Assembly (NCBI RefSeq): GCF_000684975.1
Contig: NZ_BAXZ01000004.1
Location: 1 to 64,000 of the forward strand
Length of the DNA: 64,000 nt
Direction of reading: 5' to 3'
Origin: Paraburkholderia acidipaludis NBRC 101816
GTDB lineage: Bacteria > Pseudomonadota > Gammaproteobacteria > Burkholderiales > Burkholderiaceae
Of this stretch, positions 41,036 to 50,101 are shown piece after piece. The notes under the pieces are model-generated. The model did no database searches and had not been told where the DNA came from. It saw nothing but the letters and a program-made list of their open reading frames with translations. The translations under genes and the position numbers were made by a program. Positions within the stretch are counted from its first letter, which is position 1, and each line of letters opens with the position of its first letter.

Positions 41036-43276
41036 ATGTCACGGGGCCTCCTCGATGCACAAAACGGTGCGCTGCACCCTGCTGGTTACGCCGGCGTGTC
41101 GCGCCGCGCGTTCCTGAAGCTCGGCGCGGCGGCGGGCGGCGGTCTGCTGCTCGGCTTCAGCGTCTCGACGCTCGCACAAGGCGATGCGCCGGCGCGCGCG
41201 TCCGTCATCGGCGGCGACGGCAACGAGGCGCCGCAGGACGGCGTATTCGAACCGAATGCCTTCATCCAGATCGACCGCACCGGCAAGGTCACGCTGATCA
41301 TTCCGAAGGTGGAGATGGGGCAGGGCGTCTACACGTCGATTCCCATGCTGATTGCGGAGGAGCTGGAAGTGCCGCTCGACAGCGTGACGATCGATCACGC
41401 GCCGCCCAACGCGAAGCTCTTCACGGACCCGCTGCTGGGCGGGCAGTTGACGGGCGGCTCGACCTCGATCCGCTATGCATGGCAGCCCATGCGCGAGGCC
41501 GGCGCAGCCGCGCGTACCGCGCTGATCCAGGCGGCGGCGCAGCAATGGCAGGTGCATCCCGCCACCTGCTCCGCGCGGGCGGGCGAGGTGGTGCACGACG
41601 CCAGCGGCCGCCGGCTCGCCTACGGCCAGCTCGCGGACACGGCGGCGAAGCTGCCCGTGCCGCCCAAGGTGGCGCTCAAGGACCCCAAGGACTTCACGCT
41701 GATCGGCAAGCCGACGAAGCGCCTCGACTCGCCGGAGAAGGTGGACGGCTCGGCGCTCTTCGGCCTCGACGTGCGCCTGCCCGGCATGGTCTACGCCGCC
41801 ATCGTGAACTGCCCGGTGTTCGGCGGCACGCTCGCGAGCGTGGACGACACGCATGCGAAACAGATTCCCGGTGTCACCGGCATCGTGAAGATCGACAATG
41901 CCGTGGCCGTGGTCGGCGCGCATACGTGGGCCGCGAAGCGCGGCGCGGCGGCGCTCGTGGTGCAGTGGAACGAGGGGCCGGGCGCGGCGCTCTCGATGCA
42001 GCAGATCGTTGCCGATCTTGCCGCGGCATCGGAGCAAGGCGGCGCCGTCGCGCGCAAGGACGGCGACGTGCAGCAGGCGTTCGGCAATGCGAAGACGCGC
42101 GTCGATGCCGTCTATCAGCAGCCTTTCCTCGCGCACGCCACGATGGAACCGATCAACTGCACGGTGTCCGTGCGGCCCGACGGCTGCGATATGTGGGTGG
42201 GCACCCAGGTGCCCACGCGCGCCGTCGATGCGGCCGTGGCCGTGACGGGACTCAAGCCCGAGCAGGTCACGCTGCACAACCATCTGCTCGGCGGCGGCTT
42301 CGGGCGGCGGCTCGAAGTCGACGCGATCACCCAGGCGCTCAAGATCGGCAAGGCGGTCAACGCGCCGGTCAAGGTGTTCTATACGCGCGAGGAGGACATC
42401 CAGCACGACATGTACCGGCCGTACTACTACGACCGCCTTTCGGCCGGCCTCGACGCCACCGGCCGGCCCGTGGCCTGGCAGCATCGCATTGCGGGCTCGT
42501 CGATCCTCGCGCGCTTCGCGCCGCCTGCATTCCACAACGGCATCGATCCCGATGCCGTCGAAGTGGCCGTCGACCTGCCTTATGACCTGCCCAACCAACT
42601 GATCGAATACGTGCGCGTGGAGCCGCACGCCGTTCCCACCGCGTTCTGGCGCGGCGTGGGGCCGACGCGCGGCACCTTCGTCGTGGAGAGCTTCGTCGAC
42701 GAACTGGCCGTGGCCGCGAAGGCCGACCCCGTTGCTTACCGGCGCGCGCTGCTCGACAAAACGCCGCGCGCGCTGAACGTGCTCGACGTCGCCACGCGAG
42801 CCGCGAACTGGGGGGCGCCGCTGCCCAAGGGGCAGGGGCGCGGCGTATCGGTGATGCACGCCTTCGGCAGTTTCCTCTGCATGGTCGCCGAAGTGAGCGT
42901 GGACGACGGCGAGGTGCGCGTGAACCGCGTGGTCTGCGCCGTGGACTGCGGTATGGCCGTCAACCCGGAGACGATCGAGGCGCAGATCGAAGGCGGCATC
43001 GTCTTCGGTATCACGGCGGCGCTGTACAGCGAGATCACGATCGACCGGGGCCGCGTCGCGCAGACGAACTTCACCGACTACCGGATGCTGCGCATCGACC
43101 AGTCGCCGAAGATCGAGGTGCGCATCGTGAAGAGCACGGAAGCGCCGGGCGGCATCGGCGAGCCGGGCACGGCCGCGCTCGCGCCGGCCGTGACGAATGC
43201 GATCTACGCGGCCACGGGCAAGCGCCTGCGGCAGTTGCCCGTGGGGCGTCAACTGCAGAACGCGCAGTCGGCCTGA
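41036..43276 (+). CDS. Tat-exported molybdopterin-binding hydroxylase subunit (IorB-like)
   Basis: The 746-residue large subunit begins with a twin-arginine signal (SRRAFLKLGAAAGGGLLLGF, 22-41), so the enzyme works in the periplasm. Molybdopterin-contact segments include VEMGQGVYTSIP, GGFGRRLEVDA and FWRGVGPTRG, and the catalytic Glu is in GGIGEPGTAA (about 709). Relatives oxidise aldehydes or N-heteroaromatics such as isoquinoline; the substrate here is unknown. The small subunit presumably rides through Tat with it. The next gene supplies a cytochrome c acceptor. Confidence 0.9.
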   Translation: MSRGLLDAQNGALHPAGYAGVSRRAFLKLGAAAGGGLLLGFSVSTLAQGDAPARASVIGGDGNEAPQDGVFEPNAFIQIDRTGKVTLIIPKVEMGQGVYTSIPMLIAEELEVPLDSVTIDHAPPNAKLFTDPLLGGQLTGGSTSIRYAWQPMREAGAAARTALIQAAAQQWQVHPATCSARAGEVVHDASGRRLAYGQLADTAAKLPVPPKVALKDPKDFTLIGKPTKRLDSPEKVDGSALFGLDVRLPGMVYAAIVNCPVFGGTLASVDDTHAKQIPGVTGIVKIDNAVAVVGAHTWAAKRGAAALVVQWNEGPGAALSMQQIVADLAAASEQGGAVARKDGDVQQAFGNAKTRVDAVYQQPFLAHATMEPINCTVSVRPDGCDMWVGTQVPTRAVDAAVAVTGLKPEQVTLHNHLLGGGFGRRLEVDAITQALKIGKAVNAPVKVFYTREEDIQHDMYRPYYYDRLSAGLDATGRPVAWQHRIAGSSILARFAPPAFHNGIDPDAVEVAVDLPYDLPNQLIEYVRVEPHAVPTAFWRGVGPTRGTFVVESFVDELAVAAKADPVAYRRALLDKTPRALNVLDVATRAANWGAPLPKGQGRGVSVMHAFGSFLCMVAEVSVDDGEVRVNRVVCAVDCGMAVNPETIEAQIEGGIVFGITAALYSEITIDRGRVAQTNFTDYRMLRIDQSPKIEVRIVKSTEAPGGIGEPGTAALAPAVTNAIYAATGKRLRQLPVGRQLQNAQSA

Positions 43277-43291
43277 GGGAGGCGAGTCACC

Positions 43292-44578
43292 ATGAAAATG
43301 AACAACGCATTCGGCGCAGCGCTGGCATTCGCGGCGCTCGCGCTCACGCCCTCGCACGCGGCTTTTGCCGCGGCAACCGACGCCGACAGGGTTCAACGCG
43401 GCGCCTATCTCGCGGCGGCGGGCGACTGCGCGGCGTGCCATACGGCGCCGCACGGCAAGCCGTTCGCGGGCGGCTTGCCGATGAGCACGCCGCTGGGCCC
43501 CATCTACACGACCAACATCACGCCCGACCCCGAGACGGGCATTGGCGGCTACACGGAAGAGGACTTCGCGCGCGCATTGCGCGAAGGCGTGGCGAAGGAC
43601 GGCCACAACCTTTATCCGGCCATGCCCTATCCGTCTTATGCGAAGGTGCGCGACGAGGACGTCGCCGCGCTGTACGCGTACTTCATGCACGGCGTGCAGC
43701 CGGTGAAGCAGGCCAACCGCGAAGCGGATATCCCATGGCCCATGAACATGCGCTGGCCGCTGAAGATCTGGAATGCGTTCTTTCTCGACAAGGGCATGTA
43801 TCAGGACAAGCCGGGGAAGGACGTCGCATGGAACCGCGGCGCTTACCTCGTGCAGGGCCTCGGCCATTGCGGCTCCTGCCATACGCCGCGCAGCGTCGCG
43901 TTCAACGAGAAGGCGCTCGACGAAAGCGGCAGCGCGTATCTCACGGGCGCGCTGCTCGACGGCTGGTTCGCCTCGAACCTCACGAGCGAGCACAACACGG
44001 GCCTCGGGCGCTGGAGCGAAGCGGATCTCGCGCAGTTCCTGAAGACGGGGGCGAACCAGCACGCGTCGGCGTTCGGCGCGATGACGAGCGTGATCAACAA
44101 CAGCACCCAGGCGCTGGACGACGCGGACGTCAACGCGATCTCGGCCTACCTGAAGTCGCTGCCGGCGGCGGGCGGCAACGGTGGGCCGCAGTACGCGTAC
44201 GACGGGCAGGCGACGAAGGTCTCGCTCACGCGGCCGGCGAACGACGCGGGCGCGCGTGTCTACGCGGCGTACTGCATGCATTGCCACGGCACCGACGGGC
44301 GCGGCTTCGCGCCGATGCTCGCGCCGCTCGCGGGCAATCCGAACGTGCTCGAGCGGAACGCGTCGTCGCTCATCAACGTGACGCTGAACGGCACCGGCGA
44401 CCTCGTGATCCAGGGCATTCCGGCGCCGTACCCGATGCCGGCCTACGCCGATGTCCTCACCGACCGCCAGATCGCGGACGTGCTGACTTTCATCCGCGCG
44501 GGCTGGAACAACCAGGCGGGAGCGGTGGGGACGGCCGAGGTAGCGAAACTGCGTGCGCAGACGCAGGCGTCGCCTTGA
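43292..44578 (+). CDS. Trihaem cytochrome c subunit (dehydrogenase type)
   Basis: A 428-residue exported protein with a signal peptide (about 1-27, AAFAA) and three haem sites: CAACH (46-50), CGSCH (193-197) and CMHCH (328-332). Size and spacing match the cytochrome subunit of membrane alcohol/gluconate/aldehyde dehydrogenases. Here it should take electrons from the Mo hydroxylase to quinone or an oxidase. It lies 15 bases after the Mo subunit with GGAGGCG before the ATG. Confidence 0.9.
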   Translation: MKMNNAFGAALAFAALALTPSHAAFAAATDADRVQRGAYLAAAGDCAACHTAPHGKPFAGGLPMSTPLGPIYTTNITPDPETGIGGYTEEDFARALREGVAKDGHNLYPAMPYPSYAKVRDEDVAALYAYFMHGVQPVKQANREADIPWPMNMRWPLKIWNAFFLDKGMYQDKPGKDVAWNRGAYLVQGLGHCGSCHTPRSVAFNEKALDESGSAYLTGALLDGWFASNLTSEHNTGLGRWSEADLAQFLKTGANQHASAFGAMTSVINNSTQALDDADVNAISAYLKSLPAAGGNGGPQYAYDGQATKVSLTRPANDAGARVYAAYCMHCHGTDGRGFAPMLAPLAGNPNVLERNASSLINVTLNGTGDLVIQGIPAPYPMPAYADVLTDRQIADVLTFIRAGWNNQAGAVGTAEVAKLRAQTQASP

Positions 44579-45312
44579 AGCCGCGCGCCACGTCGGCGGG
44601 ATTGCGCGGAGCGGGGCGGGCGGGGCTGCCGGGCGCGGGCAGTGTCACGCCGGTATTGGCGCGCGCGCGAGCGGCAGCACCCGCGGCTGCGTCGTCATTG
44701 CCGCGGCTGCCGATCGTTGCGCTGCGGCGCGCGGACCTGCCGGTGGACACCGTCGAACTGGCGCGCTTCATGGTCGGCAAATACCTGGTCCATGATTCCG
44801 CGCAGGGCCGCGTCAGCGGGCGGATCGTGGAAATGGAGGCCTACCCGGTGGGCGATTCGACCGGTCACGCGTTCATCGGCCGGCGGCGCTGGAACGCCTC
44901 GCTGTTTCTCGAGCGCGGCCATGCCTACGTGCGGCTCACCTATGGCGCGGCCTGGATGCTCAACATGTCGAGCGAGAAGGCGGACGTCGGCGCGGGCGTG
45001 CTGATTCGTGCCGTCGAGCCGCTGGAGGGGCTGGCGGAGATGGAGGCGCGCCGGCCGGGGGCGCCTTTTCGCGACCTCGCGCGCGGGCCCGGGCGCCTGA
45101 CGCAGGCATTCGGCGTGGGCGCGGCCTTCGACGGCGTGGACCTGTGCCGCGGGCACGGCCTCTGGATCGGTCGCGTGGAGGAGCCCGGCCGGCCCATCGG
45201 CGTGACGACGCGCATTGGCTTGTCACGCGAGACCGAGCGGCCGCTGCGCTTCTTCGAACTCGGCAGCCCGTTCGTCAGCGGGCCGCGCAAGCTGCTGGCC
45301 GCCGGGGGCTGA
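44575..45312 (+). CDS. 3-methyladenine DNA glycosylase (AAG/Mpg family)
   Basis: The family core is clear: LARFMVGKYLVHD, RIVEMEAYPVGDSTGHAFIGRRRWNASLFL, YVRLTYGAAWMLNMSS and GVLIRAVEPLEG. It excises alkylated purines. The TTG at 44575 overlaps the cytochrome stop (TTGA) and gives 245 residues with a 40-residue Ala/Arg-rich leader; since homology begins near residue 43, a later start, for example TTG near 44698, is possible. Tight linkage to a dehydrogenase operon is unusual for a repair gene. Confidence 0.82.
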   Translation: MKPRATSAGLRGAGRAGLPGAGSVTPVLARARAAAPAAASSLPRLPIVALRRADLPVDTVELARFMVGKYLVHDSAQGRVSGRIVEMEAYPVGDSTGHAFIGRRRWNASLFLERGHAYVRLTYGAAWMLNMSSEKADVGAGVLIRAVEPLEGLAEMEARRPGAPFRDLARGPGRLTQAFGVGAAFDGVDLCRGHGLWIGRVEEPGRPIGVTTRIGLSRETERPLRFFELGSPFVSGPRKLLAAGG

Positions 45313-45489
45313 AGCGGCGCCGGCCGGCGCCGCATTGTTGTGGGGTGCGAAACGGTGTGTTGGAGAACCAGGTATTTGCCCTGGTCGCTTGTTTGCCTAC
45401 ACTGTAGCGGAAGGACGATATCGCGCGGACGACACGCGTCGTATCGCCTGGCTTTCATGCGTGAAACCTCCGCCGCCGCAAGGCGGTTT

Positions 45490-45518
45490 AGCCCAACCCG
45501 GCTGGATTGGGCTTTTTT
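45490..45518 (+). terminator. Rho-independent terminator
   Basis: AGCCCAA (45490-45496) pairs with TTGGGCT (45507-45513) and is followed by TTTTT. A second GC hairpin, CCGCC-GCAA-GGCGG, lies just upstream at 45471-45484. It is placed between the glycosylase and the convergent CBS gene and ends plus-strand transcripts. Confidence 0.8.
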
Positions 45519-45551
45519 CATGCGGCGCTTTACGCGGCACCGCGAGGCGGT

Positions 45552-45995
45552 TCAGCTGCCGGGGCCGCCGGTGATGTAGTGCTCCAGCTGCGAGATCGTG
45601 AACTGCTGCTCGGCGATGATTTCCTTGACGAGGTCGCCGATCGACACCATCCCGATCAGCTTGCCGTCCTCGATCACGGGCAGGTGGCGCATGCGGCGCT
45701 CGGTCATCAGCGCCATGCAGTCGTAGGTGGTTTGCGCCAGCTCCACGAAGCGCACGTGCGGCGTCATGATGTCGCGTACCGCCGTGGTTTTCGACGAGCG
45801 GTCCATCAGCACGATCTTGCGCGCATAGTCGCGCTCGGTAACGATGCCGACGATCGCGTTGTCGTCCGTGACGACCAGAGCCCCAATCCTTTTTTCCGCC
45901 ATCAGGCGGATTGCGTTATAGACGGAATCCGAAGCGGCAATCGTGTAGACCACTTGTTCCGGCTTCGACTTGAGTACCTGTGCAACGCTTGTCAT
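45552..45995 (-). CDS. Tandem CBS-domain protein
   Basis: A 147-residue protein formed almost wholly of two CBS motifs: AIRLMAEKRIGALVVTDDNA with IVGIVTERDYARKI, then CMALMTERRMRHLPVIEDGK with LIGMVSIGDLVKEI. Such Bateman modules bind adenine nucleotides and usually sense energy or redox charge. It has no fused effector domain. It is divergent from ribA. Confidence 0.9.
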   Translation of the reverse strand: MTSVAQVLKSKPEQVVYTIAASDSVYNAIRLMAEKRIGALVVTDDNAIVGIVTERDYARKIVLMDRSSKTTAVRDIMTPHVRFVELAQTTYDCMALMTERRMRHLPVIEDGKLIGMVSIGDLVKEIIAEQQFTISQLEHYITGGPGS

Positions 45996-46274
45996 AGGGC
46001 GACTCCCATTCGTCCTTCGGTGGGTTTTCAGTCATTGCGCGGCGCAGCACGACGGGCCGTGTGCCGGCCGTGCCATCGGAAAACCCTTTCAGTATAGGCG
46101 GATGGGTCGTGTCGCGGCGTCTGGATATGCGCGCGGGGCAACGCCCGTCGAGCGACTGTCCGTCTGGCCGTCCCGCAGGCGCCGGACGGCGAGGGATGCC
46201 AAATGGCGGTAAACTCCGATTCCTAACTTCAACCCGGTCGCGAACCGGTATTTGCCAGTCTTCTGCTCCAGATC

Positions 46275-46922
46275 ATGCCTACGCTTCCTGAGTCGTCCTG
46301 CGCGGACGGCGACAACGCCAACGAGTGCGTCGTGCTCGACGCCACCGCTTCGCTGCCGACCCGTTACGGCACGTTCACGTCCTACGTCTATCGGGTAAGG
46401 GACGGCGGTGCGGAGCACCTCGCGCTCGTCATGGGCGACGTGGGGAGCGGCGAGCCCGTGCTGACGCGGTTGCACTCCGAATGCCTGACCGGCGACGTGC
46501 TCGGCTCCTACCGTTGCGACTGCGGCGAGCAGCTCGATCAGGCCTTGCGCTACATCGCGGCCGAAGGCCGCGGCGTGCTGCTCTACCTGCGCGGTCACGA
46601 AGGCCGCGGCATTGGCCTGTCGAACAAGATTCGCGCATACGCGCTGCAGGAGCAGGGCCGCGACACCGTCGAGGCCAACCTCGACCTTGGTCTGCCCGAC
46701 GACGCGCGCGAATACGACTCGGCTGCGGCAATCTTGCGGCTCCTGAACGTGTCGTCGGTGCGCCTCATGAGCAATAATCCCAAGAAGTTCGACACGCTTT
46801 CGAAGCACGGCATTCCGGTGCTCGAACGCGTAGCGCTTGCCATTCCGATGCGGGAAGAGAACGAACGCTATATCCGCACGAAGCAGGTGAAGTTCGGACA
46901 TTATTTCGAAGAGAACGAATAA
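46275..46922 (+). CDS. ribA: GTP cyclohydrolase II
   Basis: The 215-residue enzyme opens GTP to the pyrimidine precursor of riboflavin. The zinc site is Cys70, Cys81, Cys83 in HSECLTGDVLGSYRCDCGEQL (split), followed by YLRGHEGRGIGLSNKIRAYALQ in parts and SNNPKKFDTL. It stands alone rather than fused to RibB and is not in a rib operon, so it may be a second copy. No FMN riboswitch was seen upstream. Confidence 0.93.
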   Translation: MPTLPESSCADGDNANECVVLDATASLPTRYGTFTSYVYRVRDGGAEHLALVMGDVGSGEPVLTRLHSECLTGDVLGSYRCDCGEQLDQALRYIAAEGRGVLLYLRGHEGRGIGLSNKIRAYALQEQGRDTVEANLDLGLPDDAREYDSAAAILRLLNVSSVRLMSNNPKKFDTLSKHGIPVLERVALAIPMREENERYIRTKQVKFGHYFEENE

Positions 46923-46984
46923 GCCAGGTACGCAATCTGCTTGCCTGGCCGGTATCGAAGCTGGACAAGGCAAGGGAGAGAAAG

Positions 46985-47884
46985 ATGCGTAAGCGGCAGA
47001 CGATGCGGGTGCCGGTGTGGGCGCTCGCGGCGGCGTCAGCCTGTCTGGGGCTGGCTGCCCCCGGCGCTTTTGCCCAGGCGCAGGCCTGGACGAGCCAACC
47101 GGTCGACCTTTACGCCGGACCTTCCGGCGATTACCCCGTGGTGAGCGAAGTCGACCAGGGCGTGGCCGTTCAGGTCATGGGCTGCGTGAGCGACTACTCG
47201 TGGTGTGACATCGTGCTGCCCGGCCTGCGCGGCTGGATCTATGCGCAATATCTCACCTATCCGTATCAGGGCGGCTATGTTCCCGTCGAAGGCTATGGCG
47301 CGGCGATCGGGCTGCCCGTCGTGACCTTCGCCATCGGCGCGTACTGGGGCAGCTTCTATCGCGACCGTCCGTGGTATGGCGAGCGTGACCACTGGGCACA
47401 CGTGCCGCCGCCGGGCTATGGCGGGCGGCCGCCAGGTCCGCCGCCGCCCATGCACGGCGGACCTGGCGCCGGCGTATACCACTCGCCCCCCGGCGCGCCG
47501 CATGGACCGCCGGAGGGCGCATACCGCGCTCCGGCCGGCCCGGGTGGACCGCCTCCCGGTGGTGCGCCGCACGGACCGCCGCCTGGCGCGCCGCATGGAC
47601 CGCCCGAGCAGGGCAACATGGCGCGGCCCCCCGCGGCGGCTCCGCAGGAGGTTCCGCGCCCGGCCGCGCCGCCACCGGCGGCTGCCCGGCCACCCGCGCC
47701 GCAACCGCAATATGGCGCCCGCCCGGGCGGCCCGCCGCAGCAGGGTTATGGTCGGCCCCCCGGGCCGCCGCCCGCCGGCGCCATGCATGCGCCTGGGCCC
47801 GCGCCCGGCAATGCGCATCCGGAGCCCGCTCACCCCTCCGGTCACGAGGAAGGCGGCCACGGCGAATCGCGGCAGCAGAACTGA
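46985..47884 (+). CDS. Secreted SH3-domain protein with Pro/Gly-rich tail
   Basis: A 299-residue exported protein: signal peptide to about residue 30 (AFA-QAQ), a bacterial SH3 domain at about 35-95 (VDLYAGPSGDYPVVSEVDQG, WCDIVLPGLRGWIYAQYL), a hydrophobic patch, then about 150 residues of low-complexity Pro/Gly/Ala/His sequence with repeated GAPHGPP-type units. The tail is probably disordered and may cross or bind the peptidoglycan layer. Function unknown. Confidence 0.8.
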   Translation: MRKRQTMRVPVWALAAASACLGLAAPGAFAQAQAWTSQPVDLYAGPSGDYPVVSEVDQGVAVQVMGCVSDYSWCDIVLPGLRGWIYAQYLTYPYQGGYVPVEGYGAAIGLPVVTFAIGAYWGSFYRDRPWYGERDHWAHVPPPGYGGRPPGPPPPMHGGPGAGVYHSPPGAPHGPPEGAYRAPAGPGGPPPGGAPHGPPPGAPHGPPEQGNMARPPAAAPQEVPRPAAPPPAAARPPAPQPQYGARPGGPPQQGYGRPPGPPPAGAMHAPGPAPGNAHPEPAHPSGHEEGGHGESRQQN

Positions 47885-48666
47885 CCGCATCCTTCACGCT
47901 CTTCCAGGCGGGACTCGCGTTTCGGGTCCCGCCGCGCCGTTTACGCCGATTAATATGGAATGCTAATCAATTTGATGAGCGTGTGTCGTTCGAAACATCG
48001 GTGAGCTCGTCTTGCTTGTTCGTGTGATCGGGAGGTGGGGAGAACACGGAGTTAAGCGGAGTCGATGCGGGACGCGGGGTCTGCCCGGCAGCCGGCTTTG
48101 CTATTCGCCGTCAGATTTAACAATCCCTGACAGTACTTTCTGTCACTTCCGGCGACAATGGGTCGTCGCGGTGAAAGCACGTATTCCCGCCGACAAACGA
48201 TTTTGCTACGGGGGCTGGCGCGGCCGGGTACACGGCCGTACGCATGCCGGCGCGGAGGAAGTCAGAGCGAACCCGAGTTCGCCGGATAACGCTGGGAGGC
48301 CAGCGATTTGAGGTGGAGTGGCGATGGCTGCGGTTGTCAGCTGTGCCTTGAGGGCGGCGGCGACAGGCAGGCAGTCATCGGGCGGTGATGTCGCTTGCGG
48401 GTCGCGGCCGGTGCGGCGGTAACTGTGTCGGCGGACCAATGCCCGGGGAATAAACCGGGGGGCCGCGCAGTTCGCAACGAAGGCCATCGTCACTCGTTTT
48501 TCATCTCTCGCGTCCGGATGGCGGGGCGCTCGGCACCGATACACGATAAGGCAGGAAACGGGGGCGGCATGATGGCTGCCCCATTCCATTTGCATTTGGC
48601 AGACACGCGAGGCTGTCCCACAGGGGCGCCGCCGCGGGGTCGGCACGGACCAGCGAGCGAGGACGC
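47885..48666. other. Intergenic region
   Basis: The 782 bases contain a hairpin GGCGGGAC/GTCCCGCC (47907-47914 with 47926-47933) just after the SH3 gene, without a T-run. Several ORFs up to about 150 codons are open here, but none has a domain, signal peptide or convincing ribosome-binding site. Its length is unusual for this dense window. Confidence 0.4.
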
Positions 48667-49092
48667 ATGTTTTTTCGATTTGGCAGGCTTCGGTTTCCGC
48701 CTGCTTCACGGGTCGAGGGCGACGGGCGCGCCTTTGGGCGCGTCGAGCTGGATCTGGTCCGCGACCGCCATGCGCGCTCGGCCATGGAGGCTTACGCGGA
48801 CGCCTGCGAGGCCGACATGCCCTGGCTTGCCGAGGCATTGCGCCAGTCGCCGTTCGGACGCTCGGAGCGACTGAGCCAATGCCCGGCGACCGTATTGCGC
48901 GTTTTCGTCCTGGCGCAGTCGCGCGCCGCGGTTCAGCCCGACTACGCGCACGCCGCATGGGAGCATGTGCGCAAGCAGCTCACGGCATTGTTGTCCGCAC
49001 GGCCAGAGGCAGAGGACGAGGCAGAGCAGGACGCCGCGCCGCTTGGCATTCCCGCGGACATCGCGGCGTGCGAGGACGGGCGGCAAGGATAG
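48667..49092 (+). CDS. Hypothetical protein
   Basis: A 141-residue protein without recognised domains. The middle is helical (SAMEAYADACEADMPWLAEA, about 38-57), and the C-terminus is acidic and alanine-rich. GAGGAC lies before the ATG, and the frame has the strong third-position GC bias of real genes here. It may be cotranscribed with the response regulator 307 bases downstream, but nothing shows a link. Confidence 0.6.
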   Translation: MFFRFGRLRFPPASRVEGDGRAFGRVELDLVRDRHARSAMEAYADACEADMPWLAEALRQSPFGRSERLSQCPATVLRVFVLAQSRAAVQPDYAHAAWEHVRKQLTALLSARPEAEDEAEQDAAPLGIPADIAACEDGRQG

Positions 49093-49399
49093 GCGCGGGA
49101 GTCTCGCCGGGTTCGCGCGACTCGTTAAATCGGGCTTGGGCGTTTTCGACTACTATGAGCGAAATCCGATTCCAGACAGCGACCGCCGTTTCACTCTCCC
49201 ATTTGATTCAAGATGAAGCGAGAGTAGCGGATGGGGCGCGCCGGCCATGGCGGGCGCGCAGGGAGTGTAAGGATGGACGTCTGGCGACACGAGGCCACCG
49301 GGCGCGCTTGTGCGGCCGGCGGCCGGACCGGCGCGAAGGTCGCGCGACCGGCAGGCGAGTCCGTCCCGAAAAGATGAATAACGATCCTGGGTGCGGGGC
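49093..49399. other. Intergenic region upstream of response regulator gene
   Basis: Just over 300 bases with no ORF of quality. The part around 49125-49215 is slightly AT-richer and is the likely promoter region for the three-gene signalling unit; I could not fix a -35/-10 pair. Confidence 0.35.
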
Positions 49400-50101
49400 A
49401 TGATGAGAATTGCGGTACTGGACGACGATCCAGCTCAAACCGATTTTGTTTGTCAGACCTTGACGGCGGCAGGCCATGCCTGCCACGCGTTTGCCAAGGG
49501 CGGCGAGCTCGTTCGGCAGTTGCGGCGGGAGACGTTCGATCTGCTCGTGCTCGACTGGAACGTGCCGGACATGGCGGGCGACGAAGTCTTGCACTGGGTG
49601 CGGCAGAGCTTGTCGAACCGCCTGCCCGTGCTGTTCATGACGAGCCGCAGCCGCGAGACCGATATTGCGCAGATGCTCAACAACGGCGCCGACGATTACG
49701 TGGTCAAGCCCGTTTCCGCACCGGTGCTGCTCGCGCGCGTGGGTTCGCTGCTGCGCCGCGCGTACCAGCTGCATGCGCCCGCGATCAAGGAAACCTTCGG
49801 CAACTACGAATTCGATCTGAAGTCGCGCCAGGTGTCGGTGGGCGGCAGGCAGGTCGCGCTCACGCACAAGGAATTCGATCTTGCGCTCCTGCTGTTCCAG
49901 CATCTGAGCCGTCCGCTTTCCCGCGCGCACATCCTCGACGTTATCTGGAAGCAGTCCGACGACATCCCGTCCCGGACAATGGACACGCACGTCTCGATGC
50001 TGCGCTCGAAGCTGGGCCTGCGCCCCGAGAACGGCTACCGGCTGACACCGATCTACGGCTACGGCTATCGACTCGAGCGGATCGAAGGGGACGCCGCGTG
50101 A
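49400..50101 (+). CDS. OmpR/PhoB-family response regulator
   Basis: A 233-residue two-domain regulator. The receiver has the acidic pocket Asp8-Asp9-Asp10, phosphoacceptor Asp52 in VLDWNVPDMAG, and the conserved Lys in DDYVVKPVS. The C-terminal winged helix ends in YRLTPIYGYGYRLER. The start is ATG at 49400 or the adjacent ATG at 49403. Its stop overlaps the next start (GTGA); the cognate kinase is most likely the CHASE2 protein two genes on. Confidence 0.92.
   Translation: MMRIAVLDDDPAQTDFVCQTLTAAGHACHAFAKGGELVRQLRRETFDLLVLDWNVPDMAGDEVLHWVRQSLSNRLPVLFMTSRSRETDIAQMLNNGADDYVVKPVSAPVLLARVGSLLRRAYQLHAPAIKETFGNYEFDLKSRQVSVGGRQVALTHKEFDLALLLFQHLSRPLSRAHILDVIWKQSDDIPSRTMDTHVSMLRSKLGLRPENGYRLTPIYGYGYRLERIEGDAA

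Noticed and set aside
41039..44287. 1082-codon open frame antisense to the Mo hydroxylase and cytochrome genes
   Set aside because: No domain or membrane pattern; it spans three real genes and is explained by codon bias of the opposite strand.
46000..46274. FMN riboswitch upstream of ribA
   Set aside because: None of the conserved FMN-element blocks were found between the CBS gene and ribA.
48012..48874. Small ORFs in the 47.9-48.9 kb gap
   Set aside because: Cys/Arg-rich translations without ribosome-binding sites, domains or normal codon bias; the second overlaps the better gene at 48667.
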